Origin: Pseudoalteromonas umbrosa
GTDB lineage: Bacteria; Pseudomonadota; Gammaproteobacteria; Enterobacterales; Alteromonadaceae
Length of the DNA stretch: 64,000 nucleotides
Direction: 5' to 3'
Assembly: GCF_030125375.1 (NCBI RefSeq)
Contig: NZ_JASJUU010000005.1
Coordinates: forward strand, 1 to 64,000
In this document: positions 27,323 to 36,589 of the stretch, one piece after another
How positions within the stretch are numbered: the first letter of the stretch is position 1
Layout of the letters: every line of letters starts with the position of its first letter
Made by a program: the position numbers and the translations under genes
The notes under the pieces: model-generated
Databases searched by the model: none
Told to the model about the DNA's origin: nothing
The model's input: the letters and a program-made list of their open reading frames with translations, nothing else

Positions 27323-27796
27323 ATGAAAACAAACTTAATTACACCCGAAGGATATCGCAAGTTGCAGCAAGAGCACGATCATCTTTGGTTTGAAAAACGC
27401 CCCGAGATTACAAAAATTGTCAATTGGGCAGCAAGCCTTGGCGATCGCTCTGAAAACGCAGACTACACTTTTAATAAGCGTTTATTGCGACAAATAGACC
27501 GCCGAGTCAGATATTTACGTAAACGCCTGCCCGATTTAAAAGTAATTGAGTATAACCCGCAGCAAGCTGGAAAAGTCTATTTTGGTGCTTGGGTCGAAAT
27601 TGAAAACGACGATGGCGAAACAAAATACTTTAGAATCGTCGGGCCAGATGAAATTTATGAACGTAATGACTATATTTCTATAGACTCTCCAATGGCTAGA
27701 GCATTACTCGGTAAATCTGTTGATGATGATTTTATGGTTACGACACCACAAGGTGACGCTCAGTGGTATATCAATAGAATTGAATATCAAGCCTGA
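27323..27796 (+). CDS. greB: Transcription elongation factor GreB
   Basis: 157 residues, one short of E. coli GreB. A coiled-coil N-terminal hairpin that enters the RNA polymerase secondary channel (GDRSENADYTFNKRLLRQIDRR with the acidic tip) and a C-terminal FKBP-like domain (PMARALLGKSVDD). It stimulates cleavage of backtracked RNA. The ATG at 27323 matches the family start; a longer reading from 27185 adds non-conserved sequence and is not used. Confidence 0.95.
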   Translation: MKTNLITPEGYRKLQQEHDHLWFEKRPEITKIVNWAASLGDRSENADYTFNKRLLRQIDRRVRYLRKRLPDLKVIEYNPQQAGKVYFGAWVEIENDDGETKYFRIVGPDEIYERNDYISIDSPMARALLGKSVDDDFMVTTPQGDAQWYINRIEYQA

Positions 27797-27881
27797 TAAA
27801 ATGCTCACTAATATGGTATGATTCACCCCCACGCTTAATTGATTTGTTAGCGTAGCTAATTGAACTTTATAAGGATTTTGC

Positions 27882-30203
27882 ATGAGCAACATCTCAGCTC
27901 GTTTAGCCCATGAGCTAAATGCCTCAGAACAGCAAGTGCTGGCAGCCACCACATTGTTAGATGAGGGCGCAACAGTTCCCTTTATCGCACGTTACCGTAA
28001 AGAAGTCACCGGTGGCCTAGATGACTCACAATTACGTTTATTGGAACAACGCCTTTCATATTTGAGAGAATTAGAAGAAAGACGTGCATTTATAATCAAA
28101 ACAATTGAAGAGCAAGGTAAGCTGTCCTCTCAACTGGCAAATGATATTGCCCAAGCCAGTAGTAAAACTGAGCTTGAAGATCTCTACCTTCCTTACAAGC
28201 CCAAACGACGCACAAAAGGCCAAATAGCAATCGAAGCCGGCATTGAGCCACTAGCAGATAAGCTATTTAAAGATCCTAATCTATCCCCTGAATTGGTTGC
28301 TGAAGACTTTATTAATACAGATGCAGGCTTTGCTGATGTGAAAAGTGTGCTTGATGGCGCCAAATTCATTTTGATGGAACGATTCGCTGAGGACGCCAAG
28401 CTGCTCGCAAAGTTTAGAGCACACATCAGTGAGAGTGCGCAGCTACAAAGTCGTGTTATCAAGGGCCAAGAAGATAACGGTAGTAAATATAGAGACTATT
28501 TTGAGCATAATGAGTTACTTTCTAAGGTCCCTTCGCATCGTGCACTAGCTATGCTTAGAGCAAGAAACGAAGGCATTCTACAACTCGCCATTAATCCAGA
28601 ACCTGATGCGGAAGATCACCAACAGTTTTGTGCACAAATGATCGCCGATCATTACGGCTTAGTTGTGCAAGGTGCGCCTGCCAGCGAGTGGCTTATGGTC
28701 GTTGTCCAATGGGCGTGGAAAGTTAAGCTCTCTTTACATCTAGAAAATGAGTTCTTAGGCACTTTGAGAGAAAAAGCAGAAAGCGGCGCCATCGATGTTT
28801 TTGCCAAAAACTTACAAGACTTACTCATGGCTGCACCCGCAGGGCCAAAAGTGACCATGGGCATTGATCCCGGGCTAAGAACTGGTTGTAAAATTGCCAT
28901 CGTGGATGCAACAGGCAAGCTACTTGCGACTACGACTATCTACCCTCATGCGCCACAGAATCATTGGGATAAGTCAATTCGCACCATTGAGCAATTATCA
29001 AGACAGCACAAAGTACAATTGATTGCTATTGGCAATGGGACTGCATCTCGTGAAACAGACAAACTGGCTTCTGAAGTACAAAAAGCAGCGTCCGATCTAA
29101 ATTTAACAAAGATCATGGTCAGTGAAGCGGGAGCATCGGTCTACTCAGCTTCAGAGTTTGCCGCCAACGAATTTCCAGATTTAGATGTATCATTACGTGG
29201 TGCAGTTTCTATTGCTAGACGATTACAAGACCCTCTTGCAGAGTTGGTTAAGATTGAACCAAAGTCGATTGGTGTAGGCCAATACCAGCATGATGTATCG
29301 CAAAGCCAATTAGGCCAAGCTTTGACGGCTGTGGTTGAAGACTGCGTAAACTCAGTCGGTGTAGACGTAAATACAGCCTCAGTTCCTTTGCTTACACGCG
29401 TTTCAGGATTAAATAAAACGCTGGCGAGTAATATTGTCAAATATCGTGATAGCAACGGCTCATTCGTCAACAGAAAGCAGCTCAAAAAAGTCGAGCGCTT
29501 AGGCCCTAAAGCATTTGAACAAGCAGCTGGATTTTTACGCATCAATGATGGCGATGATCCACTTGATGCTTCTGCGGTTCACCCAGAAGCCTACCCAGTA
29601 GTAAAGCAAATCTCAAAATCAAATGCCCTTGAGTTACAAAGTCTAATCGGCAATAGCGATGTATTGAAAAAGCTCACACCTAGTGATTATGTTGACGAAA
29701 AATTTGGTTTACCTACCGTAACAGATATCATTTCCGAGCTAGATAAACCTGGTCGAGATCCTCGTCCTGAATTTAAAACAGCGCAATTTAAAGCGGGTGT
29801 TGAAAAAATATCTGATTTAAAAATTGGTATGATCTTAGAAGGCGTAGTATCAAATGTTGCCAACTTCGGCGCATTTGTTGATGTAGGGGTTCACCAAGAT
29901 GGACTTGTGCATATTTCAGCCATCACAGATAAATTTATCTCTGATCCAAGAGAGATTGTCAAAGCTGGCGACATCGTTAAAGTTAAGGTTATTGAGGTTG
30001 ACGCAGACAGAAAACGCATTAGTTTTACAATGCGCTTAAATGATGCAACTCCATCCAATACAGATATACATAAAAATAAACCTCAGCAGAAAACAGGGCA
30101 GAATCACGGCCGCAAATCTGAGCGTCGAGATAACCGTCGCGACCAAGGAAATGCAGCTATGGGTAACGCTTTTGCAGAGGCTTTTGCTAAATTGAAAAAA
30201 TAA
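27882..30203 (+). CDS. tex: Transcription accessory protein Tex (YhgF)
   Basis: 773 residues, usual length. Helical N-terminal region (VPFIARYRKEVTGGLDD), YqgF-like domain (GIDPGLRTGCKIA, about 326-338), helix-hairpin-helix motifs (about 500-560) and a C-terminal S1 RNA-binding domain (GMILEGVVSNVANFGAFVDVG, about 650-720). The last 50 residues are a basic, Lys/Gln/Arg-rich tail. Binds nucleic acid and RNA polymerase. Adjacent to greB as in E. coli. Preceded by AAGGA. Confidence 0.96.
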   Translation: MSNISARLAHELNASEQQVLAATTLLDEGATVPFIARYRKEVTGGLDDSQLRLLEQRLSYLRELEERRAFIIKTIEEQGKLSSQLANDIAQASSKTELEDLYLPYKPKRRTKGQIAIEAGIEPLADKLFKDPNLSPELVAEDFINTDAGFADVKSVLDGAKFILMERFAEDAKLLAKFRAHISESAQLQSRVIKGQEDNGSKYRDYFEHNELLSKVPSHRALAMLRARNEGILQLAINPEPDAEDHQQFCAQMIADHYGLVVQGAPASEWLMVVVQWAWKVKLSLHLENEFLGTLREKAESGAIDVFAKNLQDLLMAAPAGPKVTMGIDPGLRTGCKIAIVDATGKLLATTTIYPHAPQNHWDKSIRTIEQLSRQHKVQLIAIGNGTASRETDKLASEVQKAASDLNLTKIMVSEAGASVYSASEFAANEFPDLDVSLRGAVSIARRLQDPLAELVKIEPKSIGVGQYQHDVSQSQLGQALTAVVEDCVNSVGVDVNTASVPLLTRVSGLNKTLASNIVKYRDSNGSFVNRKQLKKVERLGPKAFEQAAGFLRINDGDDPLDASAVHPEAYPVVKQISKSNALELQSLIGNSDVLKKLTPSDYVDEKFGLPTVTDIISELDKPGRDPRPEFKTAQFKAGVEKISDLKIGMILEGVVSNVANFGAFVDVGVHQDGLVHISAITDKFISDPREIVKAGDIVKVKVIEVDADRKRISFTMRLNDATPSNTDIHKNKPQQKTGQNHGRKSERRDNRRDQGNAAMGNAFAEAFAKLKK

Positions 30204-30217
30204 TTTAGCTAAAAACT

Positions 30218-30245
30218 AAAAAAGGAAGGTTTCCCTTCCTTTTTT
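30218..30245. terminator. Bidirectional terminator after tex
   Basis: AAAAAAGGAAGG (30218-30229) pairs with CCTTCCTTTTTT (30234-30245) around TTTC. The A- and T-runs serve both tex and the converging gene on the minus strand. Confidence 0.9.
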
Positions 30246-30259
30246 AATATCATTTGCTT

Positions 30260-31168
30260 TTATACTGATACTGATAAGTGCGCTTCTTTTTCAGGTTTAG
30301 CAATCTGACCATAAAACCCTTCGATTCTAAGCGCTCTAGATTCTATTTCTGGATCTCGCTCAATCGGCAGTGCTACTGCGAATGGATCTGCTTCTTGTTT
30401 TAACCGAGCACGCTCCAATACTGGCTGTTCAGTTTGCGCAATACCTTCTTCTGTTAGCCGTCGGTTTTGAAATGTCTGAACACCACTTGATGAACGCTCT
30501 CTTTCCGAACCACTAATAGACTGTTTTGCCAACTCAGCTTGCGCAGTAGCTATTTTAGAAGTGGCATCCGCCGCGATAGCTCGGTCGGCACCCGATGGCT
30601 CAGCAGGTGCTAATGCCGCCGCTCTTACCGTTTGCATTTTTTCGATGGTTTGTTGCGGATCCCCTTCAACAGGTGCAACATCTATCATCACCTGTCCACC
30701 CACCGCATAATTATTACCGTCTGGACCGCGCTGATATTCATAACTTGGAGATCCAGCATATTGACCACCTACCCGAGCGTGCGCCTGCTCATGAAGTCTC
30801 ACTTCTCTATCTCGATCTTTAAGCTCTTTTAGCTGTTGCTCATCCTGCTCTTGCTGCGCCTGCTCACGCTCTGATGGTTCATCATCAGATCCCGACTTAC
30901 TTTGCTGCTCTTCCCCTTTCTCTTCGCCCCGCTCTTGTATTGTTTTGCTATCTTTGAGCTGTCCGTTGGCATCGTAAGTCTCTTGTGACTCACCATCGTT
31001 TACACGGGCTTTATCGTTGTCTTGTAGCGATTTATTTTCGGTTGCAGGGGGGGTGACTGCTGCAGGCTTTGGGATCACTTCACGCAGCTGATTGTCTCGT
31101 CTAGCAGTTTCAGTGTAGACGTTTGCAGTGTTAAGAGTTACCGCCGGTTGTGGCGTGACGATGTTCAT
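30260..31168 (-). CDS. Putative metalloprotease, SprA-related / CJM1_0395 family
   Basis: 302 residues, no signal peptide. The N-terminal 110 residues are Gln/Glu/Lys-rich and probably disordered. The conserved part (about 112-215) has the zinc motif HEQAH in RLHEQAHARVGG, then the family blocks GSPSYEYQRGPDG, YAVGGQV and APAEPSGADR. The HExxH is intact, so activity is plausible. Two bases downstream of a small rod-like protein gene, forming a two-gene operon; the family is often found near flagellar or secretion genes in other bacteria. Confidence 0.8.
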   Translation of the reverse strand: MNIVTPQPAVTLNTANVYTETARRDNQLREVIPKPAAVTPPATENKSLQDNDKARVNDGESQETYDANGQLKDSKTIQERGEEKGEEQQSKSGSDDEPSEREQAQQEQDEQQLKELKDRDREVRLHEQAHARVGGQYAGSPSYEYQRGPDGNNYAVGGQVMIDVAPVEGDPQQTIEKMQTVRAAALAPAEPSGADRAIAADATSKIATAQAELAKQSISGSERERSSSGVQTFQNRRLTEEGIAQTEQPVLERARLKQEADPFAVALPIERDPEIESRALRIEGFYGQIAKPEKEAHLSVSV

Positions 31169-31170
31169 GG

Positions 31171-31479
31171 TTACACTTTAATATCAACCAAAGTTCCCAA
31201 AACTTCGTCAGCAGTTTGAATTGTTTGTGTGTTCGCTTTTGCGTTAAACTCTTCGACTTTTAACGCAACCAATGACTCATCAATCCTAGGCGGTTGAGAA
31301 ACTGGTGCTGTCACCGCTTCTTCTGGGCGCGCTGCTTGTAACTGCCTTTGTTGCGCGAGCTGGTCGTCACTTTGCTCATCAAGTGTCGCACGATTGATAT
31401 CCGCAGAAGCACGTTCTATATTCTGTTGAGCTCGATTAAAACCTTCAACGCCCGCGTTTAGCACGTCACCAATAGGCAT
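31171..31479 (-). CDS. Small flagellar rod/hook-like helical protein
   Basis: 102 residues. The N-terminal GVEGFNRAQQNIERASADINRAT resembles the D0 helix of flagellar rod and hook proteins, and the C-terminal LVALKVEEFNAKANTQTIQTADEVLGTLVDIKV resembles their C-terminal D0 helix. The central domain is only a short linker. Start at ATG 31479, 6 bases after GGAG; a TTG 12 bases upstream is less likely. Operon with the metalloprotease. Function unknown; a flagellar-type assembly role is inferred. Confidence 0.65.
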   Translation of the reverse strand: MPIGDVLNAGVEGFNRAQQNIERASADINRATLDEQSDDQLAQQRQLQAARPEEAVTAPVSQPPRIDESLVALKVEEFNAKANTQTIQTADEVLGTLVDIKV

Positions 31480-31546
31480 AATAGACTCCAAATTACTTTT
31501 TCACTTACCTAATTATTGCTCATATTATGTTCAAAATAAAGTGCAA

Positions 31547-31564
31547 GCGGCAAAAAATTGCCGC
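31547..31564 (-). terminator. Hairpin downstream of bioH
   Basis: GCGGCAA (31547-31553) and TTGCCGC (31558-31564) pair around AAAA, 19 bases after the bioH stop. The U-tract is poor, so confidence is moderate. Confidence 0.45.
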
Positions 31565-31582
31565 CTGTTGGTCACTTCTATT

Positions 31583-32320
31583 TTAAAGGACTGATTTTAG
31601 GTAAGTAATAAATTCATCACGATGAGAAATAAATGGCGCATGGGATGCTTTTGGCAAGATCTCGAAGCTAAAATTAGAGTTCAATTGTGTCAAAGCCTCT
31701 GCAACGTCTTTTGGCACTAGTGCGTCCAAACGACCAAATATGCCATTTACAGGACATTTGAGCTGAGTGAATTCAGCAGCTAAATTTGTATTTTGTAAAA
31801 TATCTAACCCTGCACTCAAGGCTATATCTTGAGGTTCAGGCGCTTGCAGCAGTAAGGTTTTGATCTGCTTAATATCGGCTTTAGCATGCTCACTGCCCAT
31901 GGCTTGAATCGCTAGAAAGCGTTCAATGGTTTTACGGCTGTCTTTCGCTAATTGTGCTTTAAATTGCTCTAACACTTGAGCTTTAATACCCGGCCACATA
32001 TCGTTTTCGCAAAACTGAATGTTAGACGCCACCAAAATTAAATGTGCCACTTTTTCTGGGTAGCTTGCTGCCAGTTTAGTAGCGACTAAACCACCTAACG
32101 ACCAGCCAACCAGAATACTATTCGGCTGAACTTTCGCAGCGACAGACTCTGCGAGCGCTTCGAGGTTATAATGCGCCATTTCCATGGGTTCACCACCAAA
32201 CCCTGGTAAGTTCAGTGCTGTCACTGGCATATTAAGGGCATCACTGAGCTGTGCCTCTATCAGCTGCCAAATCCCTCTATTCATTCCCCAACCATGTAAC
32301 AGCACAATTTCTCTTTGCAT
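31583..32320 (-). CDS. bioH: Pimeloyl-ACP methyl ester carboxylesterase
   Basis: 245 residues. An alpha/beta hydrolase that frees pimeloyl-ACP for biotin synthesis. N-terminal IVLLHGWGMNRGIW, nucleophile GWSLGG, catalytic Asp in FGRLDALVP and His in ASHAPFISH. The start at ATG 32320 fits the family; an in-frame upstream ATG at 32365 would add a 15-residue non-conserved extension. Divergent from a comF/gntX gene, as bioH and gntX are in E. coli. Confidence 0.92.
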   Translation of the reverse strand: MQREIVLLHGWGMNRGIWQLIEAQLSDALNMPVTALNLPGFGGEPMEMAHYNLEALAESVAAKVQPNSILVGWSLGGLVATKLAASYPEKVAHLILVASNIQFCENDMWPGIKAQVLEQFKAQLAKDSRKTIERFLAIQAMGSEHAKADIKQIKTLLLQAPEPQDIALSAGLDILQNTNLAAEFTQLKCPVNGIFGRLDALVPKDVAEALTQLNSNFSFEILPKASHAPFISHRDEFITYLKSVL

Positions 32321-32377
32321 ATCTTCACGCCTCAAGCCAAAATTAGCGCTATGATAGCGTTTCAAGGAATGAAAGCA

Positions 32378-33055
32378 ATGTCACTTATTCACTCACTCAG
32401 AAAAAGCTTATTACCAGCAACATGCCCAACTTGCCAAGACTATATCGAGCATACAGGTATTTGCCCAACGTGTTATAGCACACTGCCATTGTTTAAGGAG
32501 GGTGATCAAAACTTACTACTTCGCCCCGATATCAACAGAATGTTTAACCTGCCTAATTGTGACGGGCTCAGTGCCTGTGGTTGGTACCAAGGGCAACTCG
32601 CTACTTGGTTAAAACAGATAAAATATCATCATAATCGCCAAGCTATGATGATTATAAGACACATCATAGATAAACAGTGGACACACCTGAATCTGAAGGA
32701 GCACATCAATGTAGACGCCTGCGTCATAGTGCCATTGGCCTCAACACGATTATTGAATAGAGGATATAACCAAGTTTATCAAACCTGGGCACATCAACTT
32801 TGCCACCAGCAACTACCAATACTCAACATCATTGCAAAAAAAGCGCGTCGCTCACACGTACTTTTATCAAAAAGTGCCAGACAACAAAATGCAAAAAATG
32901 CTTTCTATCTCACCGGGAATATTAAACACAAACGAATTTTACTCATTGATGATGTCATTACCAGTGGCGCAACGATGAACACTGTGGCTGCTCTGTGCAA
33001 ATCAGCTGGGGCACAATCCGTCTGGGCTTGTGCCACCTGCCTGACTGAGCTTTAA
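32378..33055 (+). CDS. ComF/GntX-like phosphoribosyltransferase-domain protein
   Basis: 225 residues. An N-terminal zinc-binding part with two CPTC motifs (ATCPTCQDY and GICPTCYS) followed by a phosphoribosyltransferase fold with RILLIDDVITSGATM. Homologs (ComFC, GntX) take part in DNA uptake in competent bacteria and have been linked with bioH neighbours. ATG 32378 has AAGGAA 8 bases upstream. Its last codon overlaps the M14 peptidase end by 4 bases, tail to tail. Confidence 0.88.
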   Translation: MSLIHSLRKSLLPATCPTCQDYIEHTGICPTCYSTLPLFKEGDQNLLLRPDINRMFNLPNCDGLSACGWYQGQLATWLKQIKYHHNRQAMMIIRHIIDKQWTHLNLKEHINVDACVIVPLASTRLLNRGYNQVYQTWAHQLCHQQLPILNIIAKKARRSHVLLSKSARQQNAKNAFYLTGNIKHKRILLIDDVITSGATMNTVAALCKSAGAQSVWACATCLTEL

Positions 33056-35583
33056 AAACTGCCACCAAAAAACAGCGCGTTACTTAGCAAACGGCTAGAG
33101 CCATACCAATAGCCGCGAAACACTGGGTTATCTGCCATGGCAATGACAGCTCCTTGCCCATAACGCTGCGCAATCAATGCGCTGCTCCCCGCTATTTGAG
33201 CGCGATTTCTTTCATCTGTGTATCCAGACAACAAGGGGCTGGGCGTGTATTTTGCTACATTCGTAAATGGCTTATTGTGATGCTTCATCACCCAAGCACT
33301 ATTTTTAAATACAGGTAAGCGATTGTCTTCAAGACCAAACGCCAATGGGTGTGACAAATCAATCTGCGTATCATAAATCGCACCGGCAATACGCTGCTTT
33401 GCAGCCAATGCTTCACGTTCTGAATACGGCAACCCATCCGATTTAAATAGTGATTTCATTTCTTTTGTCGATACTGTTTCCGTATGGAGTAATTGCTGTT
33501 CAACCAGCCATTTTGCACCGCGTTTATGACCCCATATCACGCCACCTTTCTTCACCCATGCGTGTATGGCACTTTTGGCTTGCTTATTAAGGAGATCATA
33601 CCGGCCATCAGCCAAAATCAGATGGGTATAGCGAGAAAGATCAAGCTGTCCAACTCGACCTTGCTCAACAATGGTTGGGGCAATACTGAGATGCCTGTCT
33701 AAGTGGTACCAAACTTCTCCAACTTCATATTGACTTGTTCCTTGCCCACCCACTAATAAAACCTTAGGTTGCTTGAGTGGAGTCATGAACCTTGACCCTA
33801 AATCAATTCCTTGTGCGGTTAGTCCAGTGCGTATAGAAAATAACTGAATACCTAATCTATTTGCTAGCTTATACAGTGTATTGCGCCAGTTTTGTACCGT
33901 TTGTAAGCCTGCAGGGATCACTACACTGCCTGCAGCAAAGACTTGCTCTTCATGAGATGTTTGTGCAGTAAAAGACTTAAGCGCGCCTCTAACAAAAATG
34001 CCTTCTTTCAATAGTAGATTTACCAGCTTCGGGGCTAAGTAATGGTGCCACTCAATGCCATATGCATATGCGCTATCAGTTGGTGGTGGATTTGCAAGAT
34101 TCGCTGACAAAGACCAAGGCATATCTGTATATTTTAACCCCCAACTGCTCGTCACGGGCGCGAATTCTAAATCAAAAGCATAGGGTAACGTCCAGCCCGA
34201 TACATCGTAGAATGTATTATCTTCAAAACTGGTTTGTGTTGAAAATGCGGCCTGTATAAACCGCAGCTGAGGCTGCTTAAGTGGAATATATAAATCGCCA
34301 ACTTGATAATTTAGCTCGCCCACTTTAAGTGCTTTAGTAAGTGGGTAGGCATCTACTTGATGACGCTTTAATAACTCTGAAAACTGCTCAAAGCGATAGG
34401 TATCTTGCCCCTTTGCAACTACAAACCCTTTATACTTTTCCTTACTTGCAAGCTCAGAAATACTGTCAAAAAATGCGCGCTGATATTTCATCAATTCGGC
34501 TTTATGGGCATTAACCCCCTGAAACGTTGATAGCGTTGTCAGCAATTGATTTTTAATCGTGCGATGAAAGTACAAGTCACCATTAATTGATTCTTGTACA
34601 TGACCTCGACTACTAGCTTGTTCAAACAAAATCCCAACTGTTCCATTCACGTCTGGATAAGTGGACCCTTTGCCGATATAGAAGTCATCAAAGCTTTCTT
34701 GAGTAAAATATAGCTGTTTGTCGTTATCCAATATCTTTGCATGATAGGTCGCTAATTTATGAGTAAGCTGTTGATTTTGCTTCGGCGTAATTGGGTGCGT
34801 ACGAGAGGGGATCCCTGGTTGGAAAAAATAGCTGCTATTAGTGCCCATCTCATGAAAATCGGTTAATACTGTTGGTTTCCAGCGGTGAAATTGCTCAACG
34901 CGAGCACGAGACTCTGGATGCTGCAACAATAACCAATCTCGATTTAAATCAAACCAATAATGATTCGTCCTTGCTGAAGGCCACGATTCAACATGCTCCC
35001 GATGTGCCGGATCTGCTGATAAGACCTGTCCACGATGGCTATTCGCCCAATGTGCAAAACGGGCTAACCCATCGGGATTCATCGCAGGATCGATCAGAAT
35101 AATATTATTCTCTAATAGCGTTTCAATTTCCTCACCTTGCGCAGCAGCCAAGTAATAAGCGACTAATAACGCCGCATTACTGCCAGATGACTCATTGCCA
35201 TGTACGCTATATCCCATCCATATTACGTTGGGACCATCGTGTAATTTGGTATCGCCTCTTAAGTAAGCAAGGCGCGCCTGCCTAATCAACTCTAATGACT
35301 TTTGCTGCTCGATGCTTGTTGCACTTAAGAGCAATAAAGGCCTTTTTTCATGGCTGTAACCTATCGTCGCTATATTCAACCTTGGACTTTGCTCAGCTAC
35401 TCGAGTCATGTAATTAACTAGCTGATCATGACGTACATGCCACTCTCCTACCTCATAACCCAGTACTTCACTCGGTTTACTGATGCTCTGATCAAACTCT
35501 ATTTCAGGTGAGAAATAATAGCTGATCGGCTTGGCCTGACTTTGAAAGACTAAGAAAGCCAGTAATAACACAAATACTCTCAT
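33052..35583 (-). CDS. M14 family zinc carboxypeptidase, secreted
   Basis: 843 residues with signal peptide (MRVFVLLLAFLVFQSQA). Zinc ligands and active-site motifs are seen in SVHGNESSGSNA (H-x-x-E), IDPAMNPDGLARFAHW and LTDFHEMG. The C-terminal 400 residues include a GATase-like stretch (WKKGGVIWGHKRG region, VLLVGGQGTSQY), a layout known for large secreted M14 proteins of marine bacteria. The start at 35583 puts the signal peptide at the N-terminus; an ATG 8 codons upstream is less fitting. A possible cargo of the nearby type II system (inference). Confidence 0.87.
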   Translation of the reverse strand: MRVFVLLLAFLVFQSQAKPISYYFSPEIEFDQSISKPSEVLGYEVGEWHVRHDQLVNYMTRVAEQSPRLNIATIGYSHEKRPLLLLSATSIEQQKSLELIRQARLAYLRGDTKLHDGPNVIWMGYSVHGNESSGSNAALLVAYYLAAAQGEEIETLLENNIILIDPAMNPDGLARFAHWANSHRGQVLSADPAHREHVESWPSARTNHYWFDLNRDWLLLQHPESRARVEQFHRWKPTVLTDFHEMGTNSSYFFQPGIPSRTHPITPKQNQQLTHKLATYHAKILDNDKQLYFTQESFDDFYIGKGSTYPDVNGTVGILFEQASSRGHVQESINGDLYFHRTIKNQLLTTLSTFQGVNAHKAELMKYQRAFFDSISELASKEKYKGFVVAKGQDTYRFEQFSELLKRHQVDAYPLTKALKVGELNYQVGDLYIPLKQPQLRFIQAAFSTQTSFEDNTFYDVSGWTLPYAFDLEFAPVTSSWGLKYTDMPWSLSANLANPPPTDSAYAYGIEWHHYLAPKLVNLLLKEGIFVRGALKSFTAQTSHEEQVFAAGSVVIPAGLQTVQNWRNTLYKLANRLGIQLFSIRTGLTAQGIDLGSRFMTPLKQPKVLLVGGQGTSQYEVGEVWYHLDRHLSIAPTIVEQGRVGQLDLSRYTHLILADGRYDLLNKQAKSAIHAWVKKGGVIWGHKRGAKWLVEQQLLHTETVSTKEMKSLFKSDGLPYSEREALAAKQRIAGAIYDTQIDLSHPLAFGLEDNRLPVFKNSAWVMKHHNKPFTNVAKYTPSPLLSGYTDERNRAQIAGSSALIAQRYGQGAVIAMADNPVFRGYWYGSSRLLSNALFFGGSF

Positions 35584-35728
35584 ATCAATTCCATCTTTAT
35601 AACGCATGCCTATACGCTATCAAGTTGCATTAATTCACAGCAAATTTTTACGCCCAACACTAGCTACAACCGGATGAGGGGAGTATCATAGGAAGTAACC
35701 GAGTAAATTAGTCAAGTATAGCCAGATT

Positions 35729-36304
35729 ATGATCACAATTTCTGAATCAGCCCAAACCCATTTTGCTAAGCTACTTAGCGATCAAGCCGATGGCACGAGT
35801 ATCCGTGTATTTGTTGTAAACCCAGGCACAGCACAAGCTGAGTGTGGTGTATCTTACTGTCCTGCAGATGCTGTAGAAGAAAGCGATATGCGCTTCAACT
35901 TCAATGGTTTTGATGCCATTGTTGATGCAGAAAGTGCGCCTTTCTTAGAAGAAGCAGAAATCGATTTTGTTACTGACAAAATGGGCAGCCAACTCACCCT
36001 AAAAGCGCCTAACGCTAAAGCGAAAAAGCTTAAAGATGATGCATCACTAGCAGAGCGTGTTGAACATATGCTTGTCACTGACGTTAATCCGCAATTAGCC
36101 AACCATGGCGGTCAAGTGAGCTTAGTTGAGATCACAGAAGAAGGCATTGCTGTACTGCAGTTTGGAGGCGGTTGTAATGGCTGCTCGATGATCGATGTCA
36201 CCCTAAAAGAAGGCATTGAAAAAGAAATGATTGCCAAGTTTGACGAAATCACAGGTGTGCGCGATATCACTGAGCACGCACGTGGTGACCACTCTTACTA
36301 CTAA
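35729..36304 (+). CDS. nfuA: Fe-S biogenesis protein NfuA
   Basis: 191 residues, the same as E. coli. N-terminal degenerate A-type domain (about 1-95, without its cysteines) and C-terminal NifU-like domain with the CxxC of GGGCNGCSMID, which holds a [4Fe-4S] cluster for transfer to apo-proteins. In E. coli the order is bioH-gntX-nfuA; here an M14 peptidase gene separates them. Confidence 0.96.
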   Translation: MITISESAQTHFAKLLSDQADGTSIRVFVVNPGTAQAECGVSYCPADAVEESDMRFNFNGFDAIVDAESAPFLEEAEIDFVTDKMGSQLTLKAPNAKAKKLKDDASLAERVEHMLVTDVNPQLANHGGQVSLVEITEEGIAVLQFGGGCNGCSMIDVTLKEGIEKEMIAKFDEITGVRDITEHARGDHSYY

Positions 36305-36313
36305 TCCACCAGC

Positions 36314-36589
36314 ATGTTAACGCAGTATATTTACCGCTTGGGCTCCAACCCCAAGCGCAGTTTAAAATTCTTTTTTACGGGTATTGGTATTTTTGTACTC
36401 GCGATGGGTCTGTTCGCATTGAGTTATTACCATGATCCGAGTTGGCGCATTGCAGGTCTTGCGGTGCTTTTCCCAGCGTTAGGTATCGCAGGTTATGGAT
36501 ACCTTGGGATTTTTGCAAATCGCTTCTCGCAGGTTATTTCAGCAAGGAATTCTGCCCGTCGAGCTTTCGATAACGGTAAATCAAAGTAA
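36314..36589 (+). CDS. Hypothetical small inner-membrane protein
   Basis: 91 residues, 9 bases after nfuA in the same direction. Two hydrophobic segments (about 19-39 and 46-66), with a basic N-terminus (RLGSNPKRSLK) and a basic C-terminus (ARNSARRAFDNGK). I do not recognise the family. Its last 56 bases overlap the end of the MATE gene on the other strand. No strong ribosome-binding site, so translation may depend on coupling to nfuA. Confidence 0.72.
   Translation: MLTQYIYRLGSNPKRSLKFFFTGIGIFVLAMGLFALSYYHDPSWRIAGLAVLFPALGIAGYGYLGIFANRFSQVISARNSARRAFDNGKSK

Noticed and set aside
32321..32365. Longer BioH start
   Set aside because: Adds 15 residues before the family's usual N-terminus and runs against the comF promoter region.
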